Origin: an uncultured Pelagibacteraceae bacterium
Lineage (GTDB): Bacteria; Pseudomonadota; Alphaproteobacteria; Pelagibacterales; Pelagibacteraceae
Direction of reading: 5' to 3'
DNA: 64,000 bases
Assembly (NCBI GenBank): GCA_902523495.1
Contig: CABYZU010000002.1
Location: 1 to 64,000, forward strand
Shown: piece after piece, positions 47,957 to 59,369 of the stretch
Layout: the number at the start of each line of letters is the position of its first letter
Numbering within the stretch: position 1 is the first letter of the stretch
Notes under the pieces: generated by a model
Told to the model about the DNA's origin: nothing
Seen by the model: only the letters and a program-made list of their open reading frames with translations
Database searches by the model: none
Program-made: the position numbers and the translations under genes

Positions 47957-48643
47957 ATGTTGCAAGCTCAAGTATTTACACTTTATCCAGATATTTTCCC
48001 TGGGCCTTTGGGAAAAGGTCTTTACGGAAAAGCAATGTCTAAAAAATTGTGGAGTTTGAATGTGATAAATATTAGAGAGGCAGCTACTGACAAACACAAA
48101 ACGGTTGATGATACTCCTTACGGTGGTGGAACAGGTATGTTATTAAAACCTGATGTTTTAGCAAATTCTATCGATCAAAACATAAATGAAGGAGATAGGA
48201 TTTTGTATCTTTCACCGAAAGGTAAAGTATTTAATCAAAAACTTGCGCAAGATCTGTCATTAGAAAAATCCTTCTCATTAATTTGTGGTCATTTCGAAGG
48301 TGTTGATGAGAGAGTATTATCCACAAGAAATATTGAAGAGATTAGTGTAGGAGACTATGTATTGTCAGGCGGAGAAACTGCTGCGCTAGTAGTGCTTGAT
48401 AGTGTATTGAGACTTTTACCTGGAGTGTTAGGGAATGACAAATCAGCTTCAGATGAAACTTTTGAAAATGGCCTTTTGGAGTATCCACAATATACCAAAC
48501 CACAGATTTGGGAGGAAAAATCAGTGCCAGATGTGCTATTATCTGGTGATCACGCTAAAATTAAAGACTGGCGTTTATCTCAATCTGAGGCTATAACACG
48601 CGTCCGTAGACCAGATTTGTGGCATAAATATAAAAAGGATTAG
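47957..48643 (+). CDS. trmD: tRNA (guanine-N1-)-methyltransferase
   Basis: [57 protein letters not shown]. Confidence 0.97.
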   Translation: MLQAQVFTLYPDIFPGPLGKGLYGKAMSKKLWSLNVINIREAATDKHKTVDDTPYGGGTGMLLKPDVLANSIDQNINEGDRILYLSPKGKVFNQKLAQDLSLEKSFSLICGHFEGVDERVLSTRNIEEISVGDYVLSGGETAALVVLDSVLRLLPGVLGNDKSASDETFENGLLEYPQYTKPQIWEEKSVPDVLLSGDHAKIKDWRLSQSEAITRVRRPDLWHKYKKD

Positions 48644-48644
48644 T

Positions 48645-49226
48645 TTGCTTAGTATCAAAATGAAAACAATAGAAGAGATAAACCAAAGTAACGTAAAAAA
48701 AATTCTTTCAGAAAAAAAAATTCCTGATTTCTTTCCTGGAGATGTTGTAAAAGTTGGTGTCAGAATTACAGAGGGAAAAAAAGAAAGAGTTCAATATTTT
48801 GAAGGTGTCTGTATTGCAAAAAAAAGTAGGAATATAAATTCATCTTTTACTGTTAGAAAAATATCTTTTGGAGAAGGTGTTGAAAGAACTTTCCCATTGT
48901 ATGGAACAGTAATAGATTCAATTAAAGTAATTCGTTCAGGAAAAGTTAGAAGAGCAAAACTTTATTATTTAAGAGATAGAACTGGTAAATCTGCAAGAAT
49001 AGCTGAAAAAATTAGAAAAAAAATCGGTATAGATATTGATGTAAAGCCTGAGAGTGTAACAGAAGAAAATGCAGTACCAACCGCAAAAGAGAATGAACCA
49101 AAGGCACCAAAAGAGGCAAAACCAGCAGTTGTTGAGGCTAAAAAAGAGGAAAATTCAAAAAAAGAGACCTCTGAGGCTGAAATTAAAACAGAAAAAAAAC
49201 TTGAAAATTTACAGGAAAAAAAATAA
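48645..49226 (+). CDS. rplS: 50S ribosomal protein L19 with charged C-terminal extension
   Basis: [51 protein letters not shown]; start may be the ATG at 48660. Confidence 0.95.
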   Translation: MLSIKMKTIEEINQSNVKKILSEKKIPDFFPGDVVKVGVRITEGKKERVQYFEGVCIAKKSRNINSSFTVRKISFGEGVERTFPLYGTVIDSIKVIRSGKVRRAKLYYLRDRTGKSARIAEKIRKKIGIDIDVKPESVTEENAVPTAKENEPKAPKEAKPAVVEAKKEENSKKETSEAEIKTEKKLENLQEKK

Positions 49227-49237
49227 TTTTTTTTTCA

Positions 49238-50641
49238 ATGCCCTACACACTTTACGATAAAATTTGGAAAGACCATTTAGTTCATCAGCAAGAAGATGGA
49301 ACAGCACTATTGTTTGTTGATAGACATTTAGTTCATGAAGTAACTAGTCCACAAGCTTTCGAAGGATTGAGAAATTCTAAACGTAAAGTGAGACATCCAA
49401 AATTAACATTAGCAGTTGCGGATCACAACGTTCCAACAACTGATAGATCAAAAGGTATTTCAGACCATGAATCTAAAATCCAAGTTGAAACTCTAGAGGC
49501 TAATTGTAAAGAATTTGGAATTAAACTTTTTGGAATGAGCGATAAAAGACAAGGAATTGTTCATGTAACTGGTCCCGAACAAGGCTTTACTCAACCTGGC
49601 ACAGTTATTGTTTGTGGTGATAGTCATACTGCAACACATGGTGCGTTTGGTGCATTAGCGTTTGGAATTGGAACTTCAGAAGTAGAACACGTTTTAGCAA
49701 CTCAAACATTAGTACAAAAAAAAGCAAAAAATTTTAGAATAAACGTTAACGGCACACTTCCATTGGGCGTTACATCCAAAGATGTAATACTACAAATAAT
49801 TGGAAAAATAGGCACTGCAGGTGGAACAGGATGTGTAATAGAATATGCAGGTGATCTAATCAAATCACTGAGCGTTGAGAACAGAATGACAATTTGCAAT
49901 ATGACGATAGAAGGAGGTGCTAGAGCAGGATTAATAGCTCCAGATGAAAAGATATTTAAATATTTAGAAGGTAGACCAATGTCTCCTAAAGGAGAGGATT
50001 GGGATAAAGCTCTAGAAAATTGGAAAAATTTGAATACTGATGAGGGTGCTAAGTTTGATAAAGAAGTAAATTTAAATGCTAATGAAATTTCACCAATGAT
50101 AACTTGGGGAACGTCACCTCAAGACGTTATTACTATTGATGAAAAAGTACCAAATCCAAAAAATGAGAAGGATGAAGACAAAAAAAATTCTTTAGAAAGA
50201 TCATTAAATTATATGGGTTTGAAACCAGATATGGCAGCTAAAGATATTAAGATTGATAAAGTTTTTATTGGAAGTTGTACTAACGGTAGAATAGAGGATT
50301 TAAGAGAGGCTGCAAAAATTCTTAAAGATAAAAAAATAGCGTCTCATGTAGAAGCTATGGTTGTACCGGGGTCTGGATTAGTGAAAGAACAAGCAGAGCA
50401 AGAGGGATTGGATAAAATTTTTGTAAATTCAGGGTTTGAATGGAGAGAGCCAGGCTGTTCAATGTGTTTAGCAATGAATGCGGACAAATTAAAACCAGAA
50501 GAGAGATGTGCCTCAACATCAAATAGAAATTTTGAAGGAAGACAAGGACGAGGTGGAAGAACTCACTTAGTTAGCCCTGGCATGGCAGCTGCAGCAGCAA
50601 TCTCAGGTAACCTTGACGATGTAAGAAAATATCAAAATTAA
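49238..50641 (+). CDS. leuC: 3-isopropylmalate dehydratase large subunit
   Basis: [69 protein letters not shown]. Confidence 0.97.
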   Translation: MPYTLYDKIWKDHLVHQQEDGTALLFVDRHLVHEVTSPQAFEGLRNSKRKVRHPKLTLAVADHNVPTTDRSKGISDHESKIQVETLEANCKEFGIKLFGMSDKRQGIVHVTGPEQGFTQPGTVIVCGDSHTATHGAFGALAFGIGTSEVEHVLATQTLVQKKAKNFRINVNGTLPLGVTSKDVILQIIGKIGTAGGTGCVIEYAGDLIKSLSVENRMTICNMTIEGGARAGLIAPDEKIFKYLEGRPMSPKGEDWDKALENWKNLNTDEGAKFDKEVNLNANEISPMITWGTSPQDVITIDEKVPNPKNEKDEDKKNSLERSLNYMGLKPDMAAKDIKIDKVFIGSCTNGRIEDLREAAKILKDKKIASHVEAMVVPGSGLVKEQAEQEGLDKIFVNSGFEWREPGCSMCLAMNADKLKPEERCASTSNRNFEGRQGRGGRTHLVSPGMAAAAAISGNLDDVRKYQN

Positions 50642-50642
50642 T

Positions 50643-51248
50643 ATGCAAAAATTTAATACTTTGAAGAGTATACCGGCATATCTGCCTATAGTTAATATTG
50701 ATACAGATATGATTATTCCAAAACAGTTTTTAAAGACAATTAAAAGAACTGGACTCGGTAAAAATTTATTTTTTGAGATGAGGTATGATGACAAAGGCAA
50801 AGAAATAAATGACTTTGTATTAAATCAAAAACCATACACTAATTCAAAGATTTTAATTGCTGGTAAAAATTTTGGATGTGGTTCATCAAGAGAGCATGCA
50901 CCTTGGGCATTATTAGATTTTGGTATTACTAGTGTAATAAGCTCAAGTTTTGCAGACATTTTTTATAACAACTGTTTTAAAAATGGAATTTTACCAATTA
51001 TTCTTAATGATGAAAAAATTAAAGAATTATCAGAGTATGCAAAAAGAAAAGAAGAAATTTTTATAGACCTAAAGGAAGAAAAAATTATTTTTGGGAATAA
51101 TGAGACAAAATTTAAAATAGACTCATTTAAAAAGAGATGTCTCTTAGAAGGATTGGACGATATAGCATTGTCTTTGAAAAAAACGGATAAAATAAAAAAT
51201 TTTGAGAAAGGTTTGAAAATTAAAAAGCCGTGGGTTTTTAATGATTAA
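50643..51248 (+). CDS. leuD: 3-isopropylmalate dehydratase small subunit
   Basis: [32 protein letters not shown]. Confidence 0.97.
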   Translation: MQKFNTLKSIPAYLPIVNIDTDMIIPKQFLKTIKRTGLGKNLFFEMRYDDKGKEINDFVLNQKPYTNSKILIAGKNFGCGSSREHAPWALLDFGITSVISSSFADIFYNNCFKNGILPIILNDEKIKELSEYAKRKEEIFIDLKEEKIIFGNNETKFKIDSFKKRCLLEGLDDIALSLKKTDKIKNFEKGLKIKKPWVFND

Positions 51249-52347
51249 ATTAAAAAAAAGAAAAATTTTATTGCTTCCCGGAGATGGAATTGGTCCAGAG
51301 GTCACTGAAGAAGTTAAAAAAATAATTAATTGGTTTAATGATAAAAAATCCTTAGGCTTTGAGACTGATGAAGAATTGGTTGGAGGTTGTTCTTATGACA
51401 AACATGGAACACCCATTACTGATGAAGTTTTTTACAAAGCATTAGAGAGTGCAGTTATAATGTTGGGGGCTGTTGGTGGACCAAAATGGGAAAGTGTAGA
51501 ATTTTCAAAAAAACCAGAGAGAGCTCTATTAAAGCTGAGAAAGGAATTAAAACTTTTTGCTAACTTAAGACCAGCAATATGCTTTAAGCAATTAGTTGAT
51601 GCCTCAACCTTAAAACCAGAAATAATATCAGGTTTAGATATAATGATTGTAAGGGAGTTAACCGGTGGAGTTTATTTTGGGGAGCCGAGAGGAATTAAGC
51701 CAATAGAAAATGGTGAAAGAAAAGGAGTGAATACACACACTTATACAAGCAGTGAAATTATTAGAGTTGCTAGAATTGCTTTTGATTTAGCGAGAAAAAG
51801 ATCCAATAAAGTTATATCTTGTGAAAAATCTAATGTAATGGAAGCTGGACAACTTTGGAAAGAGGAAGTGCAAGCATTACATGATAAAGATTATAAAGAT
51901 GTAAATTTGAGTCATATGTTAGCAGACAATTGTGCTATGCAATTAGTTAGAAATCCAAAACAATTTGATGTAATTTTAACTGACAATCTTTTTGGTGATA
52001 TGTTATCCGACGAGGCATCAATGTTGACAGGGTCTCTTGGACTTCTTCCATCAGCATCATTAGGAGCAAAAGATAAAGACGGAGAAATGAGAGCAATGTA
52101 TGAACCAATACATGGGTCAGCACCTGATATAGCAGGAAAAGGAGTGGCAAACCCAATAGCAAGTGTATTGAGTTTTGCTATGGCGCTTAAATATTCCTTA
52201 GATTTGGATAAAGAGGCTGAGGTATTAGAGAAAGCTGTACAAGATGTGTTAAATGATGGATTAAGGACAAAAGACATTCTTTCAGAGGGTATGAAAGAAG
52301 TTTCAACTTCGCAAATGGGAGATGCGATAATTTCAAAATTGCAATAA
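51241..52347 (+). CDS. leuB: 3-isopropylmalate dehydrogenase
   Basis: [66 protein letters not shown]. Confidence 0.97.
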   Translation: MIKLKKRKILLLPGDGIGPEVTEEVKKIINWFNDKKSLGFETDEELVGGCSYDKHGTPITDEVFYKALESAVIMLGAVGGPKWESVEFSKKPERALLKLRKELKLFANLRPAICFKQLVDASTLKPEIISGLDIMIVRELTGGVYFGEPRGIKPIENGERKGVNTHTYTSSEIIRVARIAFDLARKRSNKVISCEKSNVMEAGQLWKEEVQALHDKDYKDVNLSHMLADNCAMQLVRNPKQFDVILTDNLFGDMLSDEASMLTGSLGLLPSASLGAKDKDGEMRAMYEPIHGSAPDIAGKGVANPIASVLSFAMALKYSLDLDKEAEVLEKAVQDVLNDGLRTKDILSEGMKEVSTSQMGDAIISKLQ

Positions 52348-52373
52348 TTAATTAATTATTTTAAACTGATTAT

Positions 52374-54140
52374 ATGCCAAGCTATATCGCACCTGTAGAA
52401 GATATGATGTTTCTATTCGAGAAACTAAGAGACAATAAATATTATAACGAGTTAGAAAAATATAAAGATGTTAGTCCAGATCTAGTAAAAGATATACTAG
52501 AGGAGGCAGCAAAAATAAATCAAAATTTGATTTTACCACTTGCTAAGGCTGGAGATGAAAATCCTGCTGTCTTGGAGAATGGAGTTGTAAGAACACCACC
52601 CGGGTATAAAGAAGTTTATCAAAAATATATTGAAGATGGTTGGACTTCATTATGTTGTGATCCAAAATATGGCGGGCAAGGAATGCCTAGAACAGTAAGT
52701 GCGTTTTTTGACGAAATGATATCATCAGCAAGCTTAGCATTTAAACTTTATAGTGAATTAACATTAGGTGCTTATAATTGCATTCATCATCACGCAAGTG
52801 ATGAAATAAAAAATAAATTTCTGCCTAAGATGGTTGAGGGTAAATGGAGTGGCACTATGTGTTTAACTGAACCAGTTTGTGGAACTGATTTAGGTTTACT
52901 TAAGACAAAGGCCTTAGAACAGCCAGATGGCACATATAAAATTACAGGTCAAAAGATATTTATTACCTCTGGTGATCATGATTTAACCGAAAATATTATT
53001 CATTTAGTAATAGCTAGAGCAGCAGACTCACCTAAAGGAACAAAAGGAATAAGTTTATTTTTAGTTCCAAAATTTGTCGTAAAAGAAGATGGAACAATCG
53101 GAGCAAGAAATGGAATATCCACAGGCTCGATAGAAACAAAAATGGGTATCAAAGGTTCAGCTACGTGCGTTTTAAATTTTGATGAGGCAACAGGTTTTAT
53201 GATCGGTCCCAAAAATAAGGGATTGAGTCAAATGTTTACAATGATGAATTTAGAGAGAATAGTTGTTGGAATTCAGGGTTTAGGAATATCAGAAATTGCT
53301 TATCAGAACTCATTAAGTTATGCAAAAGATAGAAAGCAAGGAAAAAGTAATAATAATAAAACAGAAAATGGAAGTGCCGACTCAATTATTGAACATGCAG
53401 ATATAAGAAAAACTTTGTTGAATATGAAATCAATTATAGAAGGAGAAAGAGCATTATGTTTTTGGTTGTCACAACAAACTGAAGTTAGCCTAAATCATAA
53501 TGATCAAAAAATTAGACAAGACGCTTCTGATATGGTGTCATTGATGACACCAGTCGTAAAATCTTTATTTTCAGACTTGGGAATGGAAATTACCAGTGAT
53601 GCTATGCAAATATTTGGTGGATATGGTTATACAAAAGATCAAGGTATTGAACAACTGTATAGAGATAACAGGATTACGCCAATTTATGAAGGGACAAATT
53701 CAGTTCAGGCAGCTGATTTAGTTTTCAGAAAATTATCAAATAAAAACGGTAATGTAATTGATAAGTTTTTAGATCTAATTAAATTTGAGGCTAATTCAAA
53801 TAATGAAAATGTGAAGCCATTTATTAAACAATTTAATCACTATATAGACATCCTTTCAAAGTTTAGTGAATGGACAATTGAGAAGACCAAAACTAATAGA
53901 GATGATGTAAGTGCAGCTGCAAATGATTACCTAAAAACTTTGGGATATGTGTCATTAGCTTTTGCATGGGTTAAAGTACTTAATGTAAGTTTTAAAGATT
54001 ATGAAGAAAATAAAAAGTTTTACGACAATAAAATAAATACTGCCAAGTTTTATTTTGATAAAGTTCTACCTAGAGCTGAACAGCACTTTAAATCTGCTAT
54101 TTCAGGAAGCTCAAATATTATGAACTTTAAATTTAACTAA
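52374..54140 (+). CDS. dmdC: Acyl-CoA dehydrogenase, DmdC-like (methylmercaptopropionyl-CoA dehydrogenase candidate)
   Basis: GTMCLTEPVCGTDLGLLKTKA; ITGQKIFITSGDHDLTENIIHLVIARA; QIFGGYGYTKDQGIEQLYRDNRITPIYEGTNSVQA; adjacency to dmdA. Confidence 0.8.
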   Translation: MPSYIAPVEDMMFLFEKLRDNKYYNELEKYKDVSPDLVKDILEEAAKINQNLILPLAKAGDENPAVLENGVVRTPPGYKEVYQKYIEDGWTSLCCDPKYGGQGMPRTVSAFFDEMISSASLAFKLYSELTLGAYNCIHHHASDEIKNKFLPKMVEGKWSGTMCLTEPVCGTDLGLLKTKALEQPDGTYKITGQKIFITSGDHDLTENIIHLVIARAADSPKGTKGISLFLVPKFVVKEDGTIGARNGISTGSIETKMGIKGSATCVLNFDEATGFMIGPKNKGLSQMFTMMNLERIVVGIQGLGISEIAYQNSLSYAKDRKQGKSNNNKTENGSADSIIEHADIRKTLLNMKSIIEGERALCFWLSQQTEVSLNHNDQKIRQDASDMVSLMTPVVKSLFSDLGMEITSDAMQIFGGYGYTKDQGIEQLYRDNRITPIYEGTNSVQAADLVFRKLSNKNGNVIDKFLDLIKFEANSNNENVKPFIKQFNHYIDILSKFSEWTIEKTKTNRDDVSAAANDYLKTLGYVSLAFAWVKVLNVSFKDYEENKKFYDNKINTAKFYFDKVLPRAEQHFKSAISGSSNIMNFKFN

Positions 54141-54141
54141 A

Positions 54142-55761
54142 ATGAGTTCTTACAATACCGATTTAGATAAAAATGCAGCTAATTACGTTCCTCTTACACC
54201 TTTAACTTTTATTAAGAGAGCTAAAGAGATTTATCCAGACTATGAAGCTTTAATTTACGAGGACCGAAAATATTCATGGGCAGAGGTTTACAAACGAACA
54301 GTTAAGTTTGCGAGTGCCTTAAACAATATTGGTATCGGAAAAGGAGATACTGTATCTTTTTTAGCATTTAACACTCCTGAAATCTTTGAAGGTCATTACT
54401 CTGTACCAATGACAGGCGCAGTGCTAAACACAATCAATATAAGATTGGATGCTAAAACAATAGCTTATATTTTAGATCATAGTGAAGCTAAAGTTTTAGT
54501 AGTAGATCGACAGCTACATATTGAAGTGAAAAAAGCTCTTGGTATTTTAAAAAGAAAAATCATAATTATTGATATTAATGACGAACATGCGGATCAATCA
54601 AAATGTGAAAAAATAGGTGAATTAGAGTATGAAAGTTTTTTAAATACAGGTGACGAAAACTATGATTGGAAAATGCCAGAGGATGAATGGCAAGCGATTT
54701 CTCTAAGCTATACTTCAGGTACAACTGGCAATCCAAAAGGTGTTGTCTACCATCACAGAGGCTCCTATTTAATGTCAACTGGAAGTGCAGTAGCTTGGAA
54801 TATGCCTAACAGACTTAATTTCTTAACTATTGTACCAATGTTTCACTGTAATGGATGGGGTTATCCTTGGACTGTTCCTATGTTGAATGGAAGAACTATT
54901 TGTTTAAGAAATATTGATGTAAAGAAAATTTTTAATTTGATTGATGAGCACAACATAACTCACTTTGGTGGAGCACCAATAGTTTTAAATATGATCACAG
55001 GTGCACCAGATGCTGATAAAAAGAAGTTAAAAAACAAAGTTTATGTGCTTACAGCAGGCGCACCACCACCAAGTATAATTTTTAAAAAAATGAATGAACT
55101 TGGATTTGAAGTAATGCATGTATATGGTTTAACAGAAACTTATGGACATGTGACCCAGTGTGCATGGAATGATGCTTGGAATAAATTCGACGAAGAAAAA
55201 CAAAATGAGATTAAAGCCAGACAAGGAGTTAGGTATCCAAACACTGAAGGAATAACTGTAATGAATCCTGAAACAATGAAAGAGGTACCCAAAGATGGAA
55301 AAACAATTGGAGAAATTATGATTAAAGGAAACATAGTTATGAAAGGTTATTTTAAAGATAAAGATGCAACCAGCAAAGCTATGCACGGTGGCTGGTTTCA
55401 TTCTGGTGATTTAGCTGTAATTCACCCCGATGGTTACGTTAAAATTCAAGATAGATCTAAAGATATTATAATTTCTGGTGGTGAAAATATATCCTCCATA
55501 GAAATTGAAAATACTTTGGCAAAACATCCATCTGTATCTATTGCTGCTGTAGTTGCAAAACCAGATGAAAAATGGGGAGAAGTTCCATGTGCATTTATCG
55601 AAATGGTAAAAGATAAACCTGTGACAGAGAAAGAATTAATAAGTTTTTGTAAGGAAACTCTTGCTGGATTTAAGGTGCCCAAACAAGTTGTTTTTTGCGA
55701 GCTACCAAAAACATCAACAGGAAAAATTCAAAAATTTGAATTAAGAAAAAATTTTAGGTAG
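54142..55761 (+). CDS. dmdB: Acyl-CoA synthetase, DmdB-like (methylmercaptopropionate-CoA ligase candidate)
   Basis: LSYTSGTTGNPKGVVYHHRG; VYGLTETYGH; GWFHSGDLAVIHPDGYVKIQDRSKDIIISGGENISSIEIE; PKTSTGKIQKFELR. Confidence 0.8.
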   Translation: MSSYNTDLDKNAANYVPLTPLTFIKRAKEIYPDYEALIYEDRKYSWAEVYKRTVKFASALNNIGIGKGDTVSFLAFNTPEIFEGHYSVPMTGAVLNTINIRLDAKTIAYILDHSEAKVLVVDRQLHIEVKKALGILKRKIIIIDINDEHADQSKCEKIGELEYESFLNTGDENYDWKMPEDEWQAISLSYTSGTTGNPKGVVYHHRGSYLMSTGSAVAWNMPNRLNFLTIVPMFHCNGWGYPWTVPMLNGRTICLRNIDVKKIFNLIDEHNITHFGGAPIVLNMITGAPDADKKKLKNKVYVLTAGAPPPSIIFKKMNELGFEVMHVYGLTETYGHVTQCAWNDAWNKFDEEKQNEIKARQGVRYPNTEGITVMNPETMKEVPKDGKTIGEIMIKGNIVMKGYFKDKDATSKAMHGGWFHSGDLAVIHPDGYVKIQDRSKDIIISGGENISSIEIENTLAKHPSVSIAAVVAKPDEKWGEVPCAFIEMVKDKPVTEKELISFCKETLAGFKVPKQVVFCELPKTSTGKIQKFELRKNFR

Positions 55762-55765
55762 ATAA

Positions 55766-56542
55766 TTGATATTTCAAATAGATGATAAAAAAATTCACGC
55801 ATCTGATTCAGGTCAAGGCATAGATAATCAAAAACAAACAATAGTTTTTCTTCACGGGAGTGGTCTTTCCCATATTGTATGGTCTCTTACTGAGCAATTT
55901 TTTTCAAACAAAAATTTCAATGTACTCTCTTTAGATTTACCTGGACATGGAAGCTCAGATGGACCTTGTTTAGAAAGTATTGAGAAAATTGCTGATTGGT
56001 TAGAGGATGTATTTGATAAATTGAAATTAAAAAATTTAATTTTAGTTGGTCACTCACAAGGATGTCTTGAAATATTAGAATATATTTATAGATACAAAGA
56101 TAAAATTGCTAAAGCAGTTTTTGTTGGTGGATCGAATAAAATGCCTGTTCATCCTGATTTGATAAAGCTAGCTCAAAATGGTGATTCTGATGCAGTTAAG
56201 TTAATGATGAAGTGGGGCTATGAGGGTTCGAAAAAATTTATCGGGGGAAATCCAGTTGAAAAAATAATTCAATCGCCAAGAGATATTAGTGAAATTTTAG
56301 CAACTGATTTAAATGCCTGTAATAATTATGCAAATGGAATAGAGGCAGCAAAGACCATTAAATGTCCAACAATGTTTATATTGGGTGGACTGGACAAGAT
56401 GGTTAATTTGGAACATGCAATGAAATTTGCGAACTCGGTTAAGGACTCAAGTATCCACATAATTCATGGATCTGGACATATGATTATGATTGAAAAAGCT
56501 TTTGAAATGAGAGAAAAGATCTTAGAATTTTTAAAAAAATGA
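55766..56542 (+). CDS. Alpha/beta hydrolase between dmdB-like gene and dmdA
   Basis: [55 protein letters not shown] start. Confidence 0.92.
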   Translation: MIFQIDDKKIHASDSGQGIDNQKQTIVFLHGSGLSHIVWSLTEQFFSNKNFNVLSLDLPGHGSSDGPCLESIEKIADWLEDVFDKLKLKNLILVGHSQGCLEILEYIYRYKDKIAKAVFVGGSNKMPVHPDLIKLAQNGDSDAVKLMMKWGYEGSKKFIGGNPVEKIIQSPRDISEILATDLNACNNYANGIEAAKTIKCPTMFILGGLDKMVNLEHAMKFANSVKDSSIHIIHGSGHMIMIEKAFEMREKILEFLKK

Positions 56543-57648
56543 GAAACTTTCCAATTGTTAAATCAAGAAGATTAAGAAGCACGCCTTATACAGATAGAAT
56601 TGAGGCTCATGGAGTAAGTAGTTACACTGTATATAACCATATGTTATTGCCAGCTTCTTTTAAGTCTTTAGAGTCTGATTATCACCACTTAAAAAAATTT
56701 GTTCAAGTGTGGGATGTTGCAGCTGAAAGACAAGTTGAAATTTCTGGCAAAGACTCTGCTAAGTTAGTTCAATTGATGACATGTAGAGACTTATCTAATT
56801 CAAAAGTAGGTAGATGTTATTATGCGCCTTTGGTAGATCATAAAGGCCTTTTAGTAAATGACCCAATCATAAATAAATTAGCAGATGATAAGTGGTGGTT
56901 ATCTATTGCGGACTCAGATGTTATCTTTTTTGCAAAGGGACTCGCAGCTGGAAAAAAACTTGAAGTTGAAATTAGTGAACCAAACGTGAATATTCTTGCA
57001 GTACAAGGACCTTTGTCAGATGATTTAATGGCAAAATTATTTGGTGAGAAAATTAGAGAGTTAAAATTTTTTAATTTTCAATATTTAGAATTTAAGGGTA
57101 AACAATATTTTATTGCCAGATCTGGATGGTCAAAACAAAGTGGTTTTGAAATTTACGTTGAAGATAATTTAGCTGGTCAGGATCTGTATGATTATTTATT
57201 TGAACTAGGAAAAGAATTTAATGTAAGAGCAGGATGCCCAAATTTAATAGAGAGAATAGAGTCAGCACTCTTATCTTACGGTAATGACTTTGATAATAGA
57301 GATAATCCTTTTGAGGCAAATTTTGATAAGTTTATTAATTTGGACAGCAATGTTGATTTTATTGGAAAAGAAAAATTGAAAAAAATTCAGCAAAAAGGAA
57401 TTGAAAGAAAATTAATGGGAGTAAAAATTGATCATGATAAGATCGATATGTATTGTGAAAAGACATTACTGGATGATGAAAATAATATTGTGGGTTATGT
57501 AAGATCTGCAGCATATTCACCTACTTTCAAAAAAGTAATAGGTATTGCTATGATTAATAAACCCTATTGGGACACCAAAACCCAATTTAAGATAGATATT
57601 GGTGAAAAAATATTTGTTGGAAAAATTTGCGATTTACCTTTCATTTAG
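56539..57648 (+). CDS. dmdA: Dimethylsulfoniopropionate demethylase DmdA (GcvT superfamily)
   Basis: [83 protein letters not shown]. Confidence 0.9.
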   Translation: MRNFPIVKSRRLRSTPYTDRIEAHGVSSYTVYNHMLLPASFKSLESDYHHLKKFVQVWDVAAERQVEISGKDSAKLVQLMTCRDLSNSKVGRCYYAPLVDHKGLLVNDPIINKLADDKWWLSIADSDVIFFAKGLAAGKKLEVEISEPNVNILAVQGPLSDDLMAKLFGEKIRELKFFNFQYLEFKGKQYFIARSGWSKQSGFEIYVEDNLAGQDLYDYLFELGKEFNVRAGCPNLIERIESALLSYGNDFDNRDNPFEANFDKFINLDSNVDFIGKEKLKKIQQKGIERKLMGVKIDHDKIDMYCEKTLLDDENNIVGYVRSAAYSPTFKKVIGIAMINKPYWDTKTQFKIDIGEKIFVGKICDLPFI

Positions 57649-57663
57649 TGTAAAAGTTACATC

Positions 57664-58671
57664 ATGAATATTGCATTAGTAGGCGCGACTGGAAATGTTG
57701 GAAGAAAAACTTTAGAAGTTCTTGAAACAAAAAAGATTTCTATTGATAATCTTTATTTAGTTGCCTCACCAAAAAGCGTAGGAAAAAAAATTAAATTTCA
57801 AGGAAAAGAAATTGAGGTCTATAATTTAGAAAATTTTGATTTTTCAAAAGTGAATATCGCTTTTTTTGCAGCGGGGGGAAAAATTTCAGAAAAATTTGCA
57901 GAAAAAGCAGCAAAGTATTGTTTGGTAATTGACAACTCAAGCTTTTTTAGAATGGACCCAGATGTTCCTTTAGTGGTTCCTCAAGTTAATTCAGATGATT
58001 TGAATAATATTAAAAAAAATATTATCGCAAATCCAAACTGTTCAACAGCACAATTAGTTATTGCCTTAAAACCATTACATGATCTTTTTGTAATTAAAAG
58101 AATTGTTGTTTCTACATATCAATCAGTTTCAGGAGCTGGTAAAGCACCAATGGATGAGTTATTTGAACAAACTGAACTAGTTTTAGGTGGTAAAAATATT
58201 AATTCTAAAAATTTTACAAAACAAATAGCTTTTAATGCAATTCCGCATATCGATGTTTTTTCTGATGATGGTTATACAAAAGAGGAATTGAAAATGAGGA
58301 ATGAGACTAAAAAAATTTTAGATGATAAAATTGACCTTACAGCAACCTGCGTAAGATTACCAATTTCTGTTTCTCACTCAGAATCAGTGAATCTTCAATT
58401 TAAAAAATCTTTTTCTTTAGAAAAAGTAAGAGAGGTATTGAATAATTTTGAAGGCTGCAAAGTGATTGATGAAAGAGCTGATGGTGGATACATGACACCG
58501 CTAGAAGCAGAGGGAAAAAATGAAACATTTATTTCAAGAATAAGAGAAGATAAAACTATTGATAATGGATTAAATTTATGGATTGTATCTGATAACCTTT
58601 TAAGAGGAGCAGCTTTAAATGCAGTTGAAATAGCAGAAACATTAATTAAAAATAATTTTTATGGAAAATAA
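57664..58671 (+). CDS. asd: Aspartate-semialdehyde dehydrogenase
   Basis: ALVGATGNVGRKTLEVLE; IANPNCSTAQLVIALKPLHD; STYQSVSGAGKAPMDEL. Confidence 0.96.
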   Translation: MNIALVGATGNVGRKTLEVLETKKISIDNLYLVASPKSVGKKIKFQGKEIEVYNLENFDFSKVNIAFFAAGGKISEKFAEKAAKYCLVIDNSSFFRMDPDVPLVVPQVNSDDLNNIKKNIIANPNCSTAQLVIALKPLHDLFVIKRIVVSTYQSVSGAGKAPMDELFEQTELVLGGKNINSKNFTKQIAFNAIPHIDVFSDDGYTKEELKMRNETKKILDDKIDLTATCVRLPISVSHSESVNLQFKKSFSLEKVREVLNNFEGCKVIDERADGGYMTPLEAEGKNETFISRIREDKTIDNGLNLWIVSDNLLRGAALNAVEIAETLIKNNFYGK

Positions 58672-59044
58672 ACCTCCTTTATCTCCGCATATACAAGTTT
58701 ATAGATGGCAAATCTCATCTTTAGTTTCTATCTCTCACAGAATAACAGGAATAATAAACATTATTGCAATTACTTTAATTTGTTTATGGATTTCTTTAAT
58801 ATTTCTTGGTGAAAGCAAATATGAAACTATTAATTTATTGTTAAATTCACCAGTTGGAAAATTTATTATCTTGGGAGTTACATGGTCTTTTTCATTTCAA
58901 ATTTTAAGTGAAATTAGACACTTGATTATGGATCTCGGTTATGGATTTGAACTTAGGACAACTAAGATATCTGGTCTAATAGTAATTTTTGGGTCAGTAA
59001 TTTTAACTATAATTTTTTTTATAATAGGAAAAACTTTTATTTAA
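58661..59044 (+). CDS. sdhC: Succinate dehydrogenase cytochrome b556 subunit
   Basis: PPLSPHIQVYRWQISSLVSISHRITGI; RHLIMDLGYGFEL. Confidence 0.95.
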   Translation: MENKPPLSPHIQVYRWQISSLVSISHRITGIINIIAITLICLWISLIFLGESKYETINLLLNSPVGKFIILGVTWSFSFQILSEIRHLIMDLGYGFELRTTKISGLIVIFGSVILTIIFFIIGKTFI

Positions 59045-59045
59045 T

Positions 59046-59369
59046 ATGATAACTGCAACAAAAAAATGGATTTTTTTAAAAATAAGTGGAGCTCTACTAA
59101 TTCCATTAATGACATGGTTTATTTTGAATTTAATAAAAATCTATGATCAAGATTACTCAAATCTAGTAGCTTTTTTTACAAATCCTTTCTCGAAATTTTT
59201 GTTTAGTATCTTTATTATTAATGCTTACTTTTTCTCAGCCTTGAGTATTAGTGAGGTTTTTGAGGATTATATAAAAAATGATAAAATCAAAAATGTCGCA
59301 AATAAGCTTTTATATGCTTCAACTGTAGCAATTCCATTAATTACAATTATATTAATCATATATATATGA
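59046..59369 (+). CDS. sdhD: Succinate dehydrogenase membrane anchor subunit
   Basis: Three hydrophobic segments between sdhC and sdh[18 protein letters not shown]. Confidence 0.85.
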   Translation: MITATKKWIFLKISGALLIPLMTWFILNLIKIYDQDYSNLVAFFTNPFSKFLFSIFIINAYFFSALSISEVFEDYIKNDKIKNVANKLLYASTVAIPLITIILIIYI

